A stretch of DNA of 64,000 nucleotides. Origin: Bacteroidota bacterium. Its GTDB lineage: Bacteria; Bacteroidota; Bacteroidia; Palsa-948. The position numbers and the translations under genes are program-made. Positions 20,283 to 30,269 of this stretch are shown one piece after another. The notes beneath the pieces were generated by a model. It made no database searches, was not told the origin of the DNA, and was given only the letters and a program-made list of their open reading frames with translations. Position 1 is the stretch's first letter. Every line of letters starts with the position of its first letter. The stretch spans positions 62,001-126,000 of the forward strand of contig JACQAL010000076.1 of assembly GCA_016195025.1 (NCBI GenBank). Direction: 5' to 3'.

Positions 20283-20919
20283 ATGAAAACAAACAATGTG
20301 AAAACAACTTTTCAAAAAAAGAATCTGAGAAATAATATTTTTTTCTCTGTTCTCTTAGTATGCTCAGTGGTGGCGGGGTTTTATTTATTTTCCGGCAGCA
20401 AACAAACCACCAGCGAAGGCAACACTACTATTCTTTCTGCCGGTGATTTGCCCGCTGCCAGCGACAATGATTTTGTAAAAGCCGCTTACGATGGCGGTTT
20501 TGTTTGAGGAAAAAATGGGTACGTATGTGGAATCGCATGCCCTCACGCAGCAGGGAAAGGACTTAGGCAAAATGATGCACGATGACCACGCAAAAATAAA
20601 TGAAGAGATAGAAAGTTTGGCAGACAGAAAACAAATTACGCTGACCAACGGCTTGAGTTCAAAAAAGCAGGAAGTGTATGATAAGTTAGCGGAGAAAAGC
20701 GGAATTGATTTGGATAAGGATTATGCTTCGCAAAAGATTAAAGACCACAAGAAAGATATTGATGAATTCAGAAGCGAAGCCGAGAAAGGCAGCGATGAAG
20801 ATGTGAAACAATTTGCCACCGGAAAAATTGCCACGCTTCAGCGGCATTTGACCATGAGTGAAAATGCACTGGAAGCCATAAAGAAAATTAAGGAAGGCAA
20901 ACCCACTACGAGCCGGTAA
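20283..20919 (+). pseudogene. DUF4142 envelope protein, frameshifted near codon 75
   Basis: The first frame (20283-20507) encodes a signal anchor and the start of the DUF4142 domain (DNDFVKAAYDGGFV), then TGA. The next frame continues the same domain without loss: EEKMGTYVESHALTQQGKDLGKMMHDDHAKINEE, ending at 20919 after LQRHLTMSENALEAIKK. The join is GTT TGA GG: one extra T, or a +1 step, rebuilds an approximately 211-residue DUF4142 protein. The family consists of ferritin-like helical envelope proteins of unclear role. Possible causes are an indel or assembly error at the T run, or recoding. Divergent from the SpoIIE sensor. Confidence 0.8.
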
Positions 20920-21016
20920 ACTTTTTTTCGCGTTCTTTTTTTCAATTGTTGGTTTGTGAAGCCGTTTCAAAAGTAATATTGAGGCAGCTTCTTTTTATGC
21001 TTTCGTACTTCGATGT

Positions 21017-21964
21017 TTAAAAGTGCAGCGTAATTTTCAGTGAGCCGGTGCCGGATCCAAGCCCTCCGTTAATATCGGTGTCGAAACCGAAACTGCTTGC
21101 TTTTCCTCCGGTAATTGTTTGAGTGCCCACGCTGGGAGGAGAGCCGCCCACGCTTTCCATGCTCCTTGTGCTTTTTCCGATGGAAGCAACTCCGACTCCC
21201 CATCCGTATTCAGCGCCAATAGAAATTTTAGAGAACAAAAAATATTCTGCGCCCACAAACCCGCGCGCGCCAATTCCAAACACAGTTCCCAGCCGCTCAT
21301 TGGTAATGCGCGCTGCGTTTCCATAGGTATCGGTGGTAATGTTGGAGCCGGTGGAAGTTGCAGTAGTTCCGAAATCGGTAGTAGTTGTTGTGCTCACGCT
21401 CACGGGAGTTCCGGTGGCGGCAAGCACGTTGCCGTATTCAAATTTATTTTTCCTGCCGCTGCGCCATAAAATAAATTCATAGCCGTAATAGCCCTGCAGG
21501 CGGGTTTTGCCTCTGCGTTTTTCCTTGCCGATTCCTATACCTATATAATATCCGGAGTTCGTCATCACATCTTCGCGCATGGGCGGAACGGCAGGGTAGG
21601 TGGAAGGATTGGTAACCGATGCATCCTGAATCATGGCGCTCTGGCTGGCGGAATTAAAACCAATGCGCACATCTGCGCGCAAAGCGGTGTGAGCATCTTT
21701 GAACATTTTTCCGGTAACGGTCATGAGCGTGGGGTTGAGCCATGCTGCTCCGGGAGAAGTGTTTTGAGTGGTGGAGCCGCTGAAAAGATTTCCCATGTAA
21801 TTCATAAACGGCACGGCATCAAAACTGATTGCCCAATCGCCTGAATCGGGAAGAAAGGGTTCGCCTTTGCGCGTTACGAGTTGCGGCTGCGGTGGAAAAG
21901 CATCTTGGGCAAACAATGCCGCTGTCATCACTACAAATAATGCTGAAAGAAATATTTTTTTCAT
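21017..21964 (-). CDS. Outer-membrane beta-barrel protein, unknown function
   Basis: About 315 residues from ATG 21964 (MKKIFLSALFVVMTAALFAQ, a clean signal peptide ending in Gln, as is usual in this phylum). Alternating aromatic/glycine strands and a terminal aromatic residue (LKITLHF) suggest an outer-membrane barrel of about 10-14 strands. Features are a Thr/Ser-rich stretch (STTTTTDFGTTATSTGSN) that is probably a surface loop, and GYYIGIGIGKEKRRGKTRLQGYYGYEF strands. No named family is recognised. The upstream in-frame ATG (21994) would place 10 charged residues before the signal and is less likely. Confidence 0.8.
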   Translation of the reverse strand: MKKIFLSALFVVMTAALFAQDAFPPQPQLVTRKGEPFLPDSGDWAISFDAVPFMNYMGNLFSGSTTQNTSPGAAWLNPTLMTVTGKMFKDAHTALRADVRIGFNSASQSAMIQDASVTNPSTYPAVPPMREDVMTNSGYYIGIGIGKEKRRGKTRLQGYYGYEFILWRSGRKNKFEYGNVLAATGTPVSVSTTTTTDFGTTATSTGSNITTDTYGNAARITNERLGTVFGIGARGFVGAEYFLFSKISIGAEYGWGVGVASIGKSTRSMESVGGSPPSVGTQTITGGKASSFGFDTDINGGLGSGTGSLKITLHF

Positions 21965-22046
21965 AAGGGAATTTTTAATTGAACGCCTGCTCAACGAAAC
22001 GTTTGCAAATATATTGTATTATGCTAACATCGAATGAGCGCGAACA

Positions 22047-23732
22047 TTACAAGCGAGAAATTTTTTTCCGAAAAGAAATTTTCTGAAACCGGTAAATGAG
22101 AGAAATATCGGTGAAGAAACTATCCTTCATTGACATAAATTCATTGACCGATTGAGAATACGCAGTTCCATTGTCATCAATAAATTTTATTTTTCCTAAA
22201 AGCCAATACGATTCAACACCTGTTTGAATGCTCATGGAGAAATGATGCGTGAAATCATAGCGCATTCCCCAAAATGGCGCGATAGAAATTTTTTTAAGAT
22301 AAGATTTTTGTTCTTCTAATGCGGTATACTCGTAGGAATATCTGAGTTTTACAACATAAGGTGGAAATGAAAGAGTATCATTACGAAATTTTTCTTTAAC
22401 CCTGTCTGTTGTTTCGGAAATAGGATAAACAGCGCCAAGCACATCAAATCCAAAAATGAATTTTAATTTTTTCTTTCCCATTTTATATTCATAGCCCGCG
22501 CTCAATCCTTTGCTTGGCTGCCCCGAAAGAGTATAATCTAAATAGGAACTGGTGCTGTCGGTAGAAGAGGCGGTAGAAAAGGCGGTAGAAGGAGGAAAAG
22601 AAAAATAGGAATAGGAAATACTGCGAGATATAGAAAAAAAATCTTGGTTATCTCCTCTAAAAACATTTTCATAAAAAAATCCGAATCGTATTGCTGATTT
22701 ATTAAAAAAATGTTTATAAATAATACGGTAAGTGCTTCTTACCTCATTAATCAAAGAATATCTTTCTTCTTTTTGATAAAGATTATTGGGTGGATTAGGT
22801 TGTAGTCCTCTGTATAAAATAGGCGCAATGCCCACGGCAATTTCGTTTTTAATAATAGTGTCGGGTTTCACAGCAGAGCGTGGGCGGTGTTTATAAATTT
22901 CCACAGGCATTAATGAAACTCTTGCTCCGAAAAGATTTTGCCAACTCATACTCACCGTTGTTCTGTTCAATTCGGGAATGGAAGAAACATTGGCTCCCAC
23001 TCTGACTTCATAAAACAAATGCGAGTGTTTCCAGAAGTTTCTTTTGTTTCCCATTCGCCAGTCAACACCCATTGGAATAAAAAACGAACCGCCAAAACTA
23101 TTTTTGTTGCGCCATATTTCTTGTTTTTCAGAAACACTATCATAAGAAGTGTCGTCATATATGATTTGCTTATCAATAACCGTTTTATTAATACTTATTC
23201 CTGCTGTAATTCCAGCGCCTGTATAAAAAGAAAAGTGCCTTGCAGGATTTGTTCTGTAAATAAGCGAACCATTCAACCTGATATTGCGTGAAAAATAAGC
23301 CATCGAATACGATGTGTCGTTATGATTAATATTTTTAGTGGTATCATGCGGAGTGGATAGTTCATGAAAAAGAGGAAATGTTGTAAAACAATCAAGCCCT
23401 ATTCTTAATTCAGTATTTTTTTTATACGCTGTTTTGTCTTTATTCCTAAACTTTATTCCGCTTGAAAGAGATAAGTATGTTCCGGAATATATTGTATTCG
23501 CGTATTCATACGAATTATAGTTAGAAAAATTATTTTGTAATAAAACAGAATTAGATGAGAGCGTTTTGAAATCTCCAAGCCCTCCATTATCATTTCTGTA
23601 ATTATTATCTCCTATTTGAAAATAAAAACCTTCGAGTTTGAATTTATGAATGGTCTTTATAGCAGCAGAATCGCTTTCTGCAAACACAAACTGAACATAA
23701 GCAAGAGAAATAAACAAAGCAATTACTTTCAT
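22047..23732 (-). CDS. Probable outer-membrane barrel protein, 561 residues
   Basis: Signal peptide MKVIALFISLAYVQFVFA, then a long series of amphipathic beta strands rich in Tyr and Phe. Two halves look alike in general layout: a barrel-like region to about 290, and a second opening at NEIAVGIAPILYRGLQPNP. A Ser/Thr-rich loop (STASSTDSTSSY, about 385) is encoded by small ggcggtagaa repeats. It lies 82 bases upstream of the other barrel gene on the same strand, so the two may be coexpressed. I do not recognise a family; function unknown. Confidence 0.72.
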   Translation of the reverse strand: MKVIALFISLAYVQFVFAESDSAAIKTIHKFKLEGFYFQIGDNNYRNDNGGLGDFKTLSSNSVLLQNNFSNYNSYEYANTIYSGTYLSLSSGIKFRNKDKTAYKKNTELRIGLDCFTTFPLFHELSTPHDTTKNINHNDTSYSMAYFSRNIRLNGSLIYRTNPARHFSFYTGAGITAGISINKTVIDKQIIYDDTSYDSVSEKQEIWRNKNSFGGSFFIPMGVDWRMGNKRNFWKHSHLFYEVRVGANVSSIPELNRTTVSMSWQNLFGARVSLMPVEIYKHRPRSAVKPDTIIKNEIAVGIAPILYRGLQPNPPNNLYQKEERYSLINEVRSTYRIIYKHFFNKSAIRFGFFYENVFRGDNQDFFSISRSISYSYFSFPPSTAFSTASSTDSTSSYLDYTLSGQPSKGLSAGYEYKMGKKKLKFIFGFDVLGAVYPISETTDRVKEKFRNDTLSFPPYVVKLRYSYEYTALEEQKSYLKKISIAPFWGMRYDFTHHFSMSIQTGVESYWLLGKIKFIDDNGTAYSQSVNEFMSMKDSFFTDISLIYRFQKISFRKKISRL

Positions 23733-24169
23733 CGGAAGAAAATTATACCAACGAAAGTAAGAAGAAAATATTGCAGCGGCTAAAACAAACTCTCCCCGCT
23801 CCGTCAGATGACGGATGCGCCCCTCTCTTTCAGAAAGAGAGGGATGTCCGAAGGATAAACAGCATACATGTAATGCAGATACTTAAACATCTTGTCAGTG
23901 CTCTCATAAAAAATAATTAGTGCAGAAAGGAAAAATGAAATTCGGATATTCGCATTCATTCGCGATTCGAACAACAGGTTTTCCAGTTTACAGCGATTCG
24001 TATTAGGTTTTCGGCTATCTTTTTTGCCGTTTCGGCTAAAGATAATCAAAAAAGGATTGCGGACAAAATATTTTTCTCTTTATAAAAGTGAATGGCTGTT
24101 ATTAGTACATTAGTACAGATTGGTAAATTAGTAGATAATGCTAAATTTGTTCAACAGAAAATTCTTCAA
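23733..24169. other. Gene-free region with palindromes and attcg/attagta repeats
   Basis: 437 bases between divergent genes. It holds two hairpins (23800-23843), a cattcattcgcgattcg repeat stretch (about 23945-23980), an inverted pair around cggctatctttt and cggctaaagata (about 24008-24045) and an attagta array (24100-24137). A small minus-strand ORF (23804-24049) covers the hairpins and is judged non-coding. An in-frame ATG at 24092 could extend the next gene but would translate only the array. Confidence 0.55.
23800..23843. repeat. Two adjacent perfect hairpins, REP-like
   Basis: TCCGTCA-GA-TGACGGA at 23800-23815 and CCCTCTCTTT-CAG-AAAGAGAGGG at 23821-23843, 5 bases apart. Confidence 0.7.
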
Positions 24170-25645
24170 GTGAAAAAAACAGTTGCCATCATTTTTTTAT
24201 GCGCCTTTATCAGCGCGCAGGCGCAGCGGGCTGTGTTCACGCATTGCGCTTTCAGCACGCCCGATAATAAACCATATATAGAAACCTATCTTTCCATAGA
24301 CGGGAAATCGGTTTCATTCAGAAAAAATAAAAACGGAAAGTACCAGGGCGATGTGGAAGTGGGAATTATTTTTTCGAAGAATGGAAACATTGCCGCCTCT
24401 AAAAAATATAATCTTCTCAGCCCCGAACAGAACGATACGCTCACGCGTCCTGCTTTTGTAGATGAGCAGCGCTTTCCGCTCGATACGGGCGAATACGAAG
24501 TGGAACTCATGCTCAAAGACAAAAACAAGAATGGAAAAACCGTTTCCATGAAAGAGAAAACAAAAATTGATTTCCCGCAGGATAAAGTAACTGTTTCCGG
24601 CATCGAAATGCTTTCTTCATTCGCTAAAGCCGAAAAAACCGGAACGCTTACCAAAAACGGTTTCGACCTTGTTCCTTATACTAATATTGATTTCTACCCG
24701 GGAAACATAAATGAAATTTCTTTTTATGCGGAAATTTACAACACAAAGAAAATTCTTGGCGAGAATGAAAAGTTTTTGCTGACCTATTATATTGAAACCA
24801 ACGAAACGAAAATGAAACTGGAAAAATATGCCGTTGCAAAAAAAGAAATCGCCTCTCCTGTAAATGTTCTTCTTTCAAAATTCAATATTGAAAATCTTCA
24901 GAGCGGAAATTACAACATGGTGATTGAAGTGCGAAGCAAAAACAACGAGCCGGTTGCGCAGAAAAAAGTTTTCTTCCAGCGGCAGAATGCAAAAGCGAAA
25001 GAAGACCTTGCGAAAGATTTATCGGGCGTGATGGTTGAAAACACCTTCGCTTCTAAATTTACCAAGCGCGATTCGCTTTCGGAATTTATCCGTACTGTCC
25101 GCCCCATTTCCACTGAAGCAGAAAAAAGTTTTATTGATAACCAACTTAAACTTGCCGAACTGAAACTCCTGCAGCAGTTTTTCTATAACTTCTGGCAAAC
25201 ACGCAATCCGCTTTCGCCCGAGCAGGCATGGAATACATATTACCAGGATGTGAAAACCGTAAATAAAAAGTTTGGCAACTTTATTTATAAAGGATATGAA
25301 ACCGATATGGGGCGCGTGTATTTGCAGTATGGTCCTCCTGATACGCGCGATGAATCTCCCAGTGAGCCGAACGCTTATCCGTATGAAATCTGGACATACT
25401 ATACGCTGGAAGACCGCAGCAAATTAAATCCCAACCAGACCAAACGCAAATTTGTTTTTTACAATCCTGAACTGGTTGCCAACAATTATCAGTTGCTGCA
25501 TTCCGATGCGCTCAGCGAACTTCACGATGCCAACTGGGACATGAAACTGCACAAGCGCATGACTCAATCAAATGACATGGAGCAGTTAAATGCGCCTGAC
25601 CATTTTGGAGGAAACGCGCACGATGAATTCAACAATCCCCGGTAA
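24170..25645 (+). CDS. GWxTD domain protein, exported
   Basis: About 491 residues from GTG 24170, which gives a proper signal peptide (VKKTVAIIFLCAFISAQAQ). An upstream ATG at 24092 would add 26 residues from repeat DNA. The C-terminal third carries GWxTD-domain features: LQQFFYNFWQTRNP, a linker, then DMGRVYLQYGPPD, PYEIWTYY and KFVFYNP (about 350-450). The N-terminal two thirds are beta-rich and Ig-like. GWxTD proteins are widespread in Bacteroidota and related phyla with no settled function. The next gene, a glycosyltransferase, begins 43 bases downstream. Confidence 0.85.
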   Translation: MKKTVAIIFLCAFISAQAQRAVFTHCAFSTPDNKPYIETYLSIDGKSVSFRKNKNGKYQGDVEVGIIFSKNGNIAASKKYNLLSPEQNDTLTRPAFVDEQRFPLDTGEYEVELMLKDKNKNGKTVSMKEKTKIDFPQDKVTVSGIEMLSSFAKAEKTGTLTKNGFDLVPYTNIDFYPGNINEISFYAEIYNTKKILGENEKFLLTYYIETNETKMKLEKYAVAKKEIASPVNVLLSKFNIENLQSGNYNMVIEVRSKNNEPVAQKKVFFQRQNAKAKEDLAKDLSGVMVENTFASKFTKRDSLSEFIRTVRPISTEAEKSFIDNQLKLAELKLLQQFFYNFWQTRNPLSPEQAWNTYYQDVKTVNKKFGNFIYKGYETDMGRVYLQYGPPDTRDESPSEPNAYPYEIWTYYTLEDRSKLNPNQTKRKFVFYNPELVANNYQLLHSDALSELHDANWDMKLHKRMTQSNDMEQLNAPDHFGGNAHDEFNNPR

Positions 25646-25688
25646 AAAATTTTCTTGCTGAACAAAAACTTAGGAGTATTTTCGCTTT

Positions 25689-26714
25689 ATGCGGCTCGCC
25701 ATCGCCATTCTTAACTGGAACGGAAAAACGCTTCTTGAAAAATTTCTTCCGGATATAATAAAATATTCTGAACCGCTTGCCGGAGTGTTTGTGATTGACA
25801 ATGCTTCTTCTGATGATTCCATAAAATTTCTTTCGGAAAAATTTCCATCTGTAAAAATCATCCGCAATGAAAAGAATCACGGCTTCGCGAAAGGATACAA
25901 TGAAGGGTTAAAGAAAATTGATGCTGATTTCTTCCTCCTGCTGAATTCAGATGTTCAGGTTACTGAAAACTGGCTGGAGCCGCTTGTGGCTCTCATGCAG
26001 AATGAACAAATTGCCGCTTGCCAGCCCAAACTTTTAAACTACCATGTGCGCGATGAATTTGAATATGCCGGTGGAGCAGGAGGGTTCATTGACAAATACG
26101 GCTACCCGTTTTGCCGCGGAAGAATTTTTAATTCGTTTGAAAAAGATGAAGGGCAATACAATGATACGCGGGAAGTTTTTTGGGCGAGCGGTGCGTGCTT
26201 GTTCATTCGCTCAAAAGTTTTTTACGAAGCAGGCGAATTAGACGAAGATTTTTTCGCGCACATGGAAGAAATTGATTTATGCTGGAGAATACGCAATCTC
26301 GGCTATAAAATATTTTATTGCTCCGAGTCGGTAGTGTATCATGTAGGCGCTGGCACGCTTGCAAAAGAAAATCCGAAAAAAACTTTTTACAACTTCCGCA
26401 ACAATTTGCTGATGCTGGTGAAAAATCATGCGTCAGAATATTTTTTTATTAAATTGAAATTCCGCTGCGTGCTGGACGGTATTGCAGCACTTCGTTTTTT
26501 TTTGCTGCAGGGTGAGTTCATTCATTTCTGGGCGGTGCTGAAAGCGCATTTGAGTTATTACTCTTTGTTTTTTAAAATGCTTCGCAAGCGAAACGCCATC
26601 AAGAAAAATATTAAGCAATATGCAACCGGATGCGTTTACAGAAGAAGTATTGTCTGGGATTATTTTATAAAGAAGAAAAATAAGTTTTCGGAATTGGAAA
26701 AAGAAAGATTTTAG
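25689..26714 (+). CDS. Family 2 glycosyltransferase
   Basis: 341 residues with a GT-A fold at the N-terminus: AIAILNWNG start, VIDNASSDDS (nucleotide-binding), the metal-binding LLNSDVQV (DxD-like SD) near 82, and the acceptor-site region FFAHMEEIDLCWRIRNLG near 190. Family members move a sugar from a nucleotide-sugar (often rhamnose or galactose) to a cell-surface polysaccharide. The C-terminus has hydrophobic patches (FFLLQGEFIHFW) that may touch the membrane. No polysaccharide operon surrounds it, so the acceptor is unknown. It may be cotranscribed with the GWxTD gene. Confidence 0.92.
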   Translation: MRLAIAILNWNGKTLLEKFLPDIIKYSEPLAGVFVIDNASSDDSIKFLSEKFPSVKIIRNEKNHGFAKGYNEGLKKIDADFFLLLNSDVQVTENWLEPLVALMQNEQIAACQPKLLNYHVRDEFEYAGGAGGFIDKYGYPFCRGRIFNSFEKDEGQYNDTREVFWASGACLFIRSKVFYEAGELDEDFFAHMEEIDLCWRIRNLGYKIFYCSESVVYHVGAGTLAKENPKKTFYNFRNNLLMLVKNHASEYFFIKLKFRCVLDGIAALRFFLLQGEFIHFWAVLKAHLSYYSLFFKMLRKRNAIKKNIKQYATGCVYRRSIVWDYFIKKKNKFSELEKERF

Positions 26715-26823
26715 GATGTGTCTTCCTTCGAAGGAGTCCGTTCTGGACATTCATCCAACCTTCCAACTTTCCACCCTTCCTTTTCTTTTAGATATTTGTT
26801 CATAAAAAGTTTCCATTCTTTTT

Positions 26824-26831
26824 TATCTTTG
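26824..26831 (+). promoter_or_regulatory. -7 promoter element TATCTTTG
   Basis: TAnnTTTG match 40 bases before the ATG at 26871, with a TTTG at 26795-26798 as a possible -33 element (spacing slightly long). Confidence 0.45.
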
Positions 26832-26870
26832 TCCATTCTCCGCAGCGCTCTGTGGATTAACACCAACAAC

Positions 26871-28961
26871 ATGAAAAAAAATTTTACTGCCGCAGTTAAA
26901 TCTTTGCAAAACGAATTGACTCGAAATAGTGTATTGCTTTTCGTATTTTTCGTATTGTTTCGCTTTTCGGGGATTTCACAAAACGTGGGAATCAACGCAA
27001 CGGGCGCAACTCCTAATTCTTCTGCAGGATTGGATGTTGACTTCACGGGTAAAGGCGTGCTTGTTCCGCGCGTGACGCTTACGATAACCACTTCTAATTC
27101 TCCGGTCACATCTCCTGCAACGAGTTTGATTGTGTACAACACCGCCACGGTGAATGATGTTACGCCCGGTTACTATTACTGGGACGGAGCAAAATGGCTT
27201 CGCCTGATTAATACCGGAAACAATGCCGGAACGGAATGGCTGCTTGCCGGAAATGCCGGAACAAATCCTCCAACGGATTTTATCGGCACTACTGATGCAA
27301 AAGATTTTGTTATGAAAACTAACGGTGTCGAGCGAATGAGAATTTCTTCGGCAGGGCTGGCGGGCATCAATACTTCTCCTGCGGGAGCATATCTGAAAAT
27401 TTCTTCGAGCAATGCTTCGTACGATGGAATGGATGCATTTCACACTTCGGGTTCCACCACTTCTGCATTTAATGCGGTGGAAGGAAATGTAACTAACGGG
27501 GCATACACTACTGCAACAGGTTATCTTGGTTATCACAATACAAACAACAAAACTTTTTCTGTCTATGGAAACGGAGGAGATCTTGCCGGAATGTTTAACG
27601 GGAAAGTGGGAGTGAATTCTGTTTCTACTGCGTTAACAAGTTCCGATATTGAAGTGAGAAATAATGTGGCGGGAGCAAACCCTGTGGATGTATTTCTCCG
27701 CCAGACAACTTCGAACACGCTTCTCAATTCCATATTGGGAAATTTGGATTTCGGAGATGATTACAACACTTCCTCGCAGGCACGAATACAAGTTTTAAGA
27801 GATGCGGCTTCGTCTTCATCTACTGATTTGCCCACTGCATTTGCTTTTTCAAACATGGCAGATGGAGGAAATACGCTTACCGAGCGAATGAGAATTGCAA
27901 ACAACGGAAATGTGGGAATCAATACTACAAATCCGACTATGATGCTGGATGTTGCGGGAAGTTCAACCACTGCAGGCGATGCAGTAATAAGAGGCGTTTC
28001 AACGGGAAATGGGGCCGTGTATGGAATTAAAGGAAGCATTACTTCCACCACCAACACAGCAGCCGGAGTTTTTGGATTGGCAAGCGGAACAAGCGGGCAA
28101 ATTCACGGAGTGCTCGGGCAAACCTATTCCACCACCGGCAATTCAAGCGGTGTGCGCGGCTATGCCGGAGGAGCAACAGGCACAACATTTGGAGTATGGG
28201 GAGAAAATAATTCAACTTCAAGCGGTGCAACAGGTGTATATGGAATTTCTACGCAGTCAACCGGAAATGTAAATGGAGTGTGGGGAGATGTATCAAGTAC
28301 TACTGCCGGTGCTTCCGGAGTATATGCCACTTCTTCGGGCGGCAGCGGAACGTACGGCATGTATGCAGCGAATACAGGAAATAATGGAAATGGATTATAT
28401 GGAGAATGCAGCGTTGGCGCGGGCGCTTATGGAATTTGGGGAAAGAGTACAACAGGTTATGCAGGATACTTCAATGGAAATGTGCATGTGGCAGGTACGC
28501 TTTCTAAATCTGCCGGAGCATTTAAAATAGACCATCCGCTTGACCCCGCAAACAAATATCTTATTCATAGTTTTGTTGAAAGTCCCGACATGATGAATGT
28601 ATATAATGGAAATGTTATTACTGATGAAAATGGAGAAGCGATAATAAATCTTCCGTCTTATTTTCAAGCGGAAAATATAGATTATAAATATCAATTAACT
28701 GTTATTGGTCAGTTTGCGCAGGCAATTGTACTCAAAGAAATTTCGGACAATCACTTCACAATTAAAACCGATAAGTCAAATGTAAAAGTAAGTTGGCAGG
28801 TAACAGGAGTGCGAAATGATTTGTACGCTCAAAAAAACCGCATAGTGAATGAAGTGGAAAAAACCGGTGAAGAAAGAGGAAAATATATCCACCCTGAGTT
28901 ATATGGATTAGGCTACAATATGTCAATAGAAAGTTTGCGCGGAAAGAAAGAACAAAAATAA
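26871..28961 (+). CDS. Exported surface protein with GV-G repeats, tail-fibre-like
   Basis: About 696 residues from ATG 26871; the frame is open another 153 bases upstream but that part is repeat DNA. After a signal peptide ending near SGISQ come GVNINATGATPNSSAGLDVDF-type motifs (short consensus VGIN..NP) common in Bacteroidota surface proteins, a long stretch (about 380-550) of GVFG/GVWG/GVYG repeats each about 20 residues, and a conserved C-terminal domain beginning GYFNGNVHVAGTLSK, with AFKIDHPLDPANKYL, QLTVIGQFAQAIV and SWQVTGVRNDLYA. The repeats resemble phage tail-fibre or collar stalks, suggesting a trimeric adhesive fibre, but no T9SS sorting tail is seen. Confidence 0.8.
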   Translation: MKKNFTAAVKSLQNELTRNSVLLFVFFVLFRFSGISQNVGINATGATPNSSAGLDVDFTGKGVLVPRVTLTITTSNSPVTSPATSLIVYNTATVNDVTPGYYYWDGAKWLRLINTGNNAGTEWLLAGNAGTNPPTDFIGTTDAKDFVMKTNGVERMRISSAGLAGINTSPAGAYLKISSSNASYDGMDAFHTSGSTTSAFNAVEGNVTNGAYTTATGYLGYHNTNNKTFSVYGNGGDLAGMFNGKVGVNSVSTALTSSDIEVRNNVAGANPVDVFLRQTTSNTLLNSILGNLDFGDDYNTSSQARIQVLRDAASSSSTDLPTAFAFSNMADGGNTLTERMRIANNGNVGINTTNPTMMLDVAGSSTTAGDAVIRGVSTGNGAVYGIKGSITSTTNTAAGVFGLASGTSGQIHGVLGQTYSTTGNSSGVRGYAGGATGTTFGVWGENNSTSSGATGVYGISTQSTGNVNGVWGDVSSTTAGASGVYATSSGGSGTYGMYAANTGNNGNGLYGECSVGAGAYGIWGKSTTGYAGYFNGNVHVAGTLSKSAGAFKIDHPLDPANKYLIHSFVESPDMMNVYNGNVITDENGEAIINLPSYFQAENIDYKYQLTVIGQFAQAIVLKEISDNHFTIKTDKSNVKVSWQVTGVRNDLYAQKNRIVNEVEKTGEERGKYIHPELYGLGYNMSIESLRGKKEQK

Positions 28962-29012
28962 ATTTAGGAATCAAAAAATATATTTTACCTTCATCCTCGT
29001 AAAAATTAATAC

Positions 29013-30269
29013 ATGAAAAGAGAATTACTTTTTTTATTTCTGTTTTCAATTTCACTTTTCTCATTTTCCCAAAACAATGCGCTTGTTCTCAATGGCGCAT
29101 TTATGAGATTGAACGGAGGCACCAGTTCCACTCCCATTTATCTGGTGGTGAACCAACCCAACCCTGCCGGCATTCTGGTAAACAGCGGACACATTATTTC
29201 TGAGAGCGATTATAATTTTGTGAAATGGAATGAAGGCGCTTCCACCGGAAGTTATGTCTATCCTTTCGGCTTCAGTACCACCGATTATATTCCATTCACG
29301 TATAACAAAACTTCGGGTGATGCAAATCTTGCTATGTCCACTTACGCAACTTCCAACCCCAACACTCCGCTGGCAAACGGTGTGCTGAATATGAATCCAT
29401 CCGGTCCCGCTTCCGATGCAAGCGATATGGTGGTTGACCGCTGGTGGCGGCTTCAGGTTGAAAACGGAGTGAGCGCTCCTTCGGCTGACTTGACTTTTTC
29501 GTATCGCGGAAATGAAAATACCATTGCCGGAATAAATTGTCCCACCGATTTAATTGAAGCGCAATATTGGAATGGCGCCAACTGGGTGGGTCCTGCATTT
29601 ACTCCCGGCACTGCCTGCACAACGAGCGGAATAGGAACTTCGCTCGCAAACGGAGTTTCTGTTTTCACCACTTCTTCTTCTCAGCCGTTTGTTCTCGTAA
29701 AGAAGAACAGCATTCTTCCTATTGAACTGCTTGCATTTTCAACTTCATGTGAAAATAAAAATGTGATTGTGAAATGGAGTACAGCTTCCGAACAGAACAA
29801 TGATTATTTCACGATTGAAAGAAGCGCTGATGCTGTGAATTATCAACCCATCGGAACAGTGAAAGGCGCAGGCAATTCTTCTATTGTTCTGAATTATTCT
29901 TTTGCCGATTCTGACCCATTAAGCGGAACTTCCTATTATAGATTAAAGCAAACTGATTTTAACGGAATGACAAGTTTGTTTTCATCGGCTTCACTTTCTT
30001 CATGCGCAAGTGCTGGATGGAATGTGGCGATTGGTGAAAATCCAACTGCGGAAGGAAATATTTCTATTATGATTAGCGGTGCCGAAAATAAAAATGTCCG
30101 CGTGTCTATTACTGATATTCTTGGTCAGAATCTTTATACAAAAAATATTACAGGGCTTACCGGCTCGTATTTTTTGAACGCGCAGATTCCGTTTGCTTCC
30201 GGATTATATATAGTAAGCGCTGCAAGTGATGATAAAGTTTTCTCGAAGAAGATTGTGATTGCGCATTAA
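29013..30269 (+). CDS. Secreted protein with T9SS-type C-terminal sorting domain
   Basis: 418 residues. Signal peptide MKRELLFLFLFSISLFSFSQ. The middle carries a fibronectin/Ig-like module with the phylum-typical LPIELLAFSTSCENKNVIVKWSTASEQNNDYFTIERS run (about 230-265; key residues LPIELL and WSTASE). The last about 80 residues (ENPTAEGNISIMI ... ITDILGQNLYTKNI ... FASGLYIVSAASDDKVFSKKIVI) are a type A sorting domain of the type IX secretion system, which anchors proteins on the cell surface. It lies 51 bases after the GV-G protein, and its stop abuts that of the convergent helicase. Confidence 0.88.
   Translation: MKRELLFLFLFSISLFSFSQNNALVLNGAFMRLNGGTSSTPIYLVVNQPNPAGILVNSGHIISESDYNFVKWNEGASTGSYVYPFGFSTTDYIPFTYNKTSGDANLAMSTYATSNPNTPLANGVLNMNPSGPASDASDMVVDRWWRLQVENGVSAPSADLTFSYRGNENTIAGINCPTDLIEAQYWNGANWVGPAFTPGTACTTSGIGTSLANGVSVFTTSSSQPFVLVKKNSILPIELLAFSTSCENKNVIVKWSTASEQNNDYFTIERSADAVNYQPIGTVKGAGNSSIVLNYSFADSDPLSGTSYYRLKQTDFNGMTSLFSSASLSSCASAGWNVAIGENPTAEGNISIMISGAENKNVRVSITDILGQNLYTKNITGLTGSYFLNAQIPFASGLYIVSAASDDKVFSKKIVIAH

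Noticed and set aside
23804-24049. Minus-strand 81-residue ORF
   Set aside because: It translates the REP-like hairpins; composition is not protein-like and no promoter or signal is seen.
26718-26870. N-terminal extension of the GV-G protein
   Set aside because: The part before ATG 26871 translates repeat DNA and the promoter element; the signal peptide begins at 26871.
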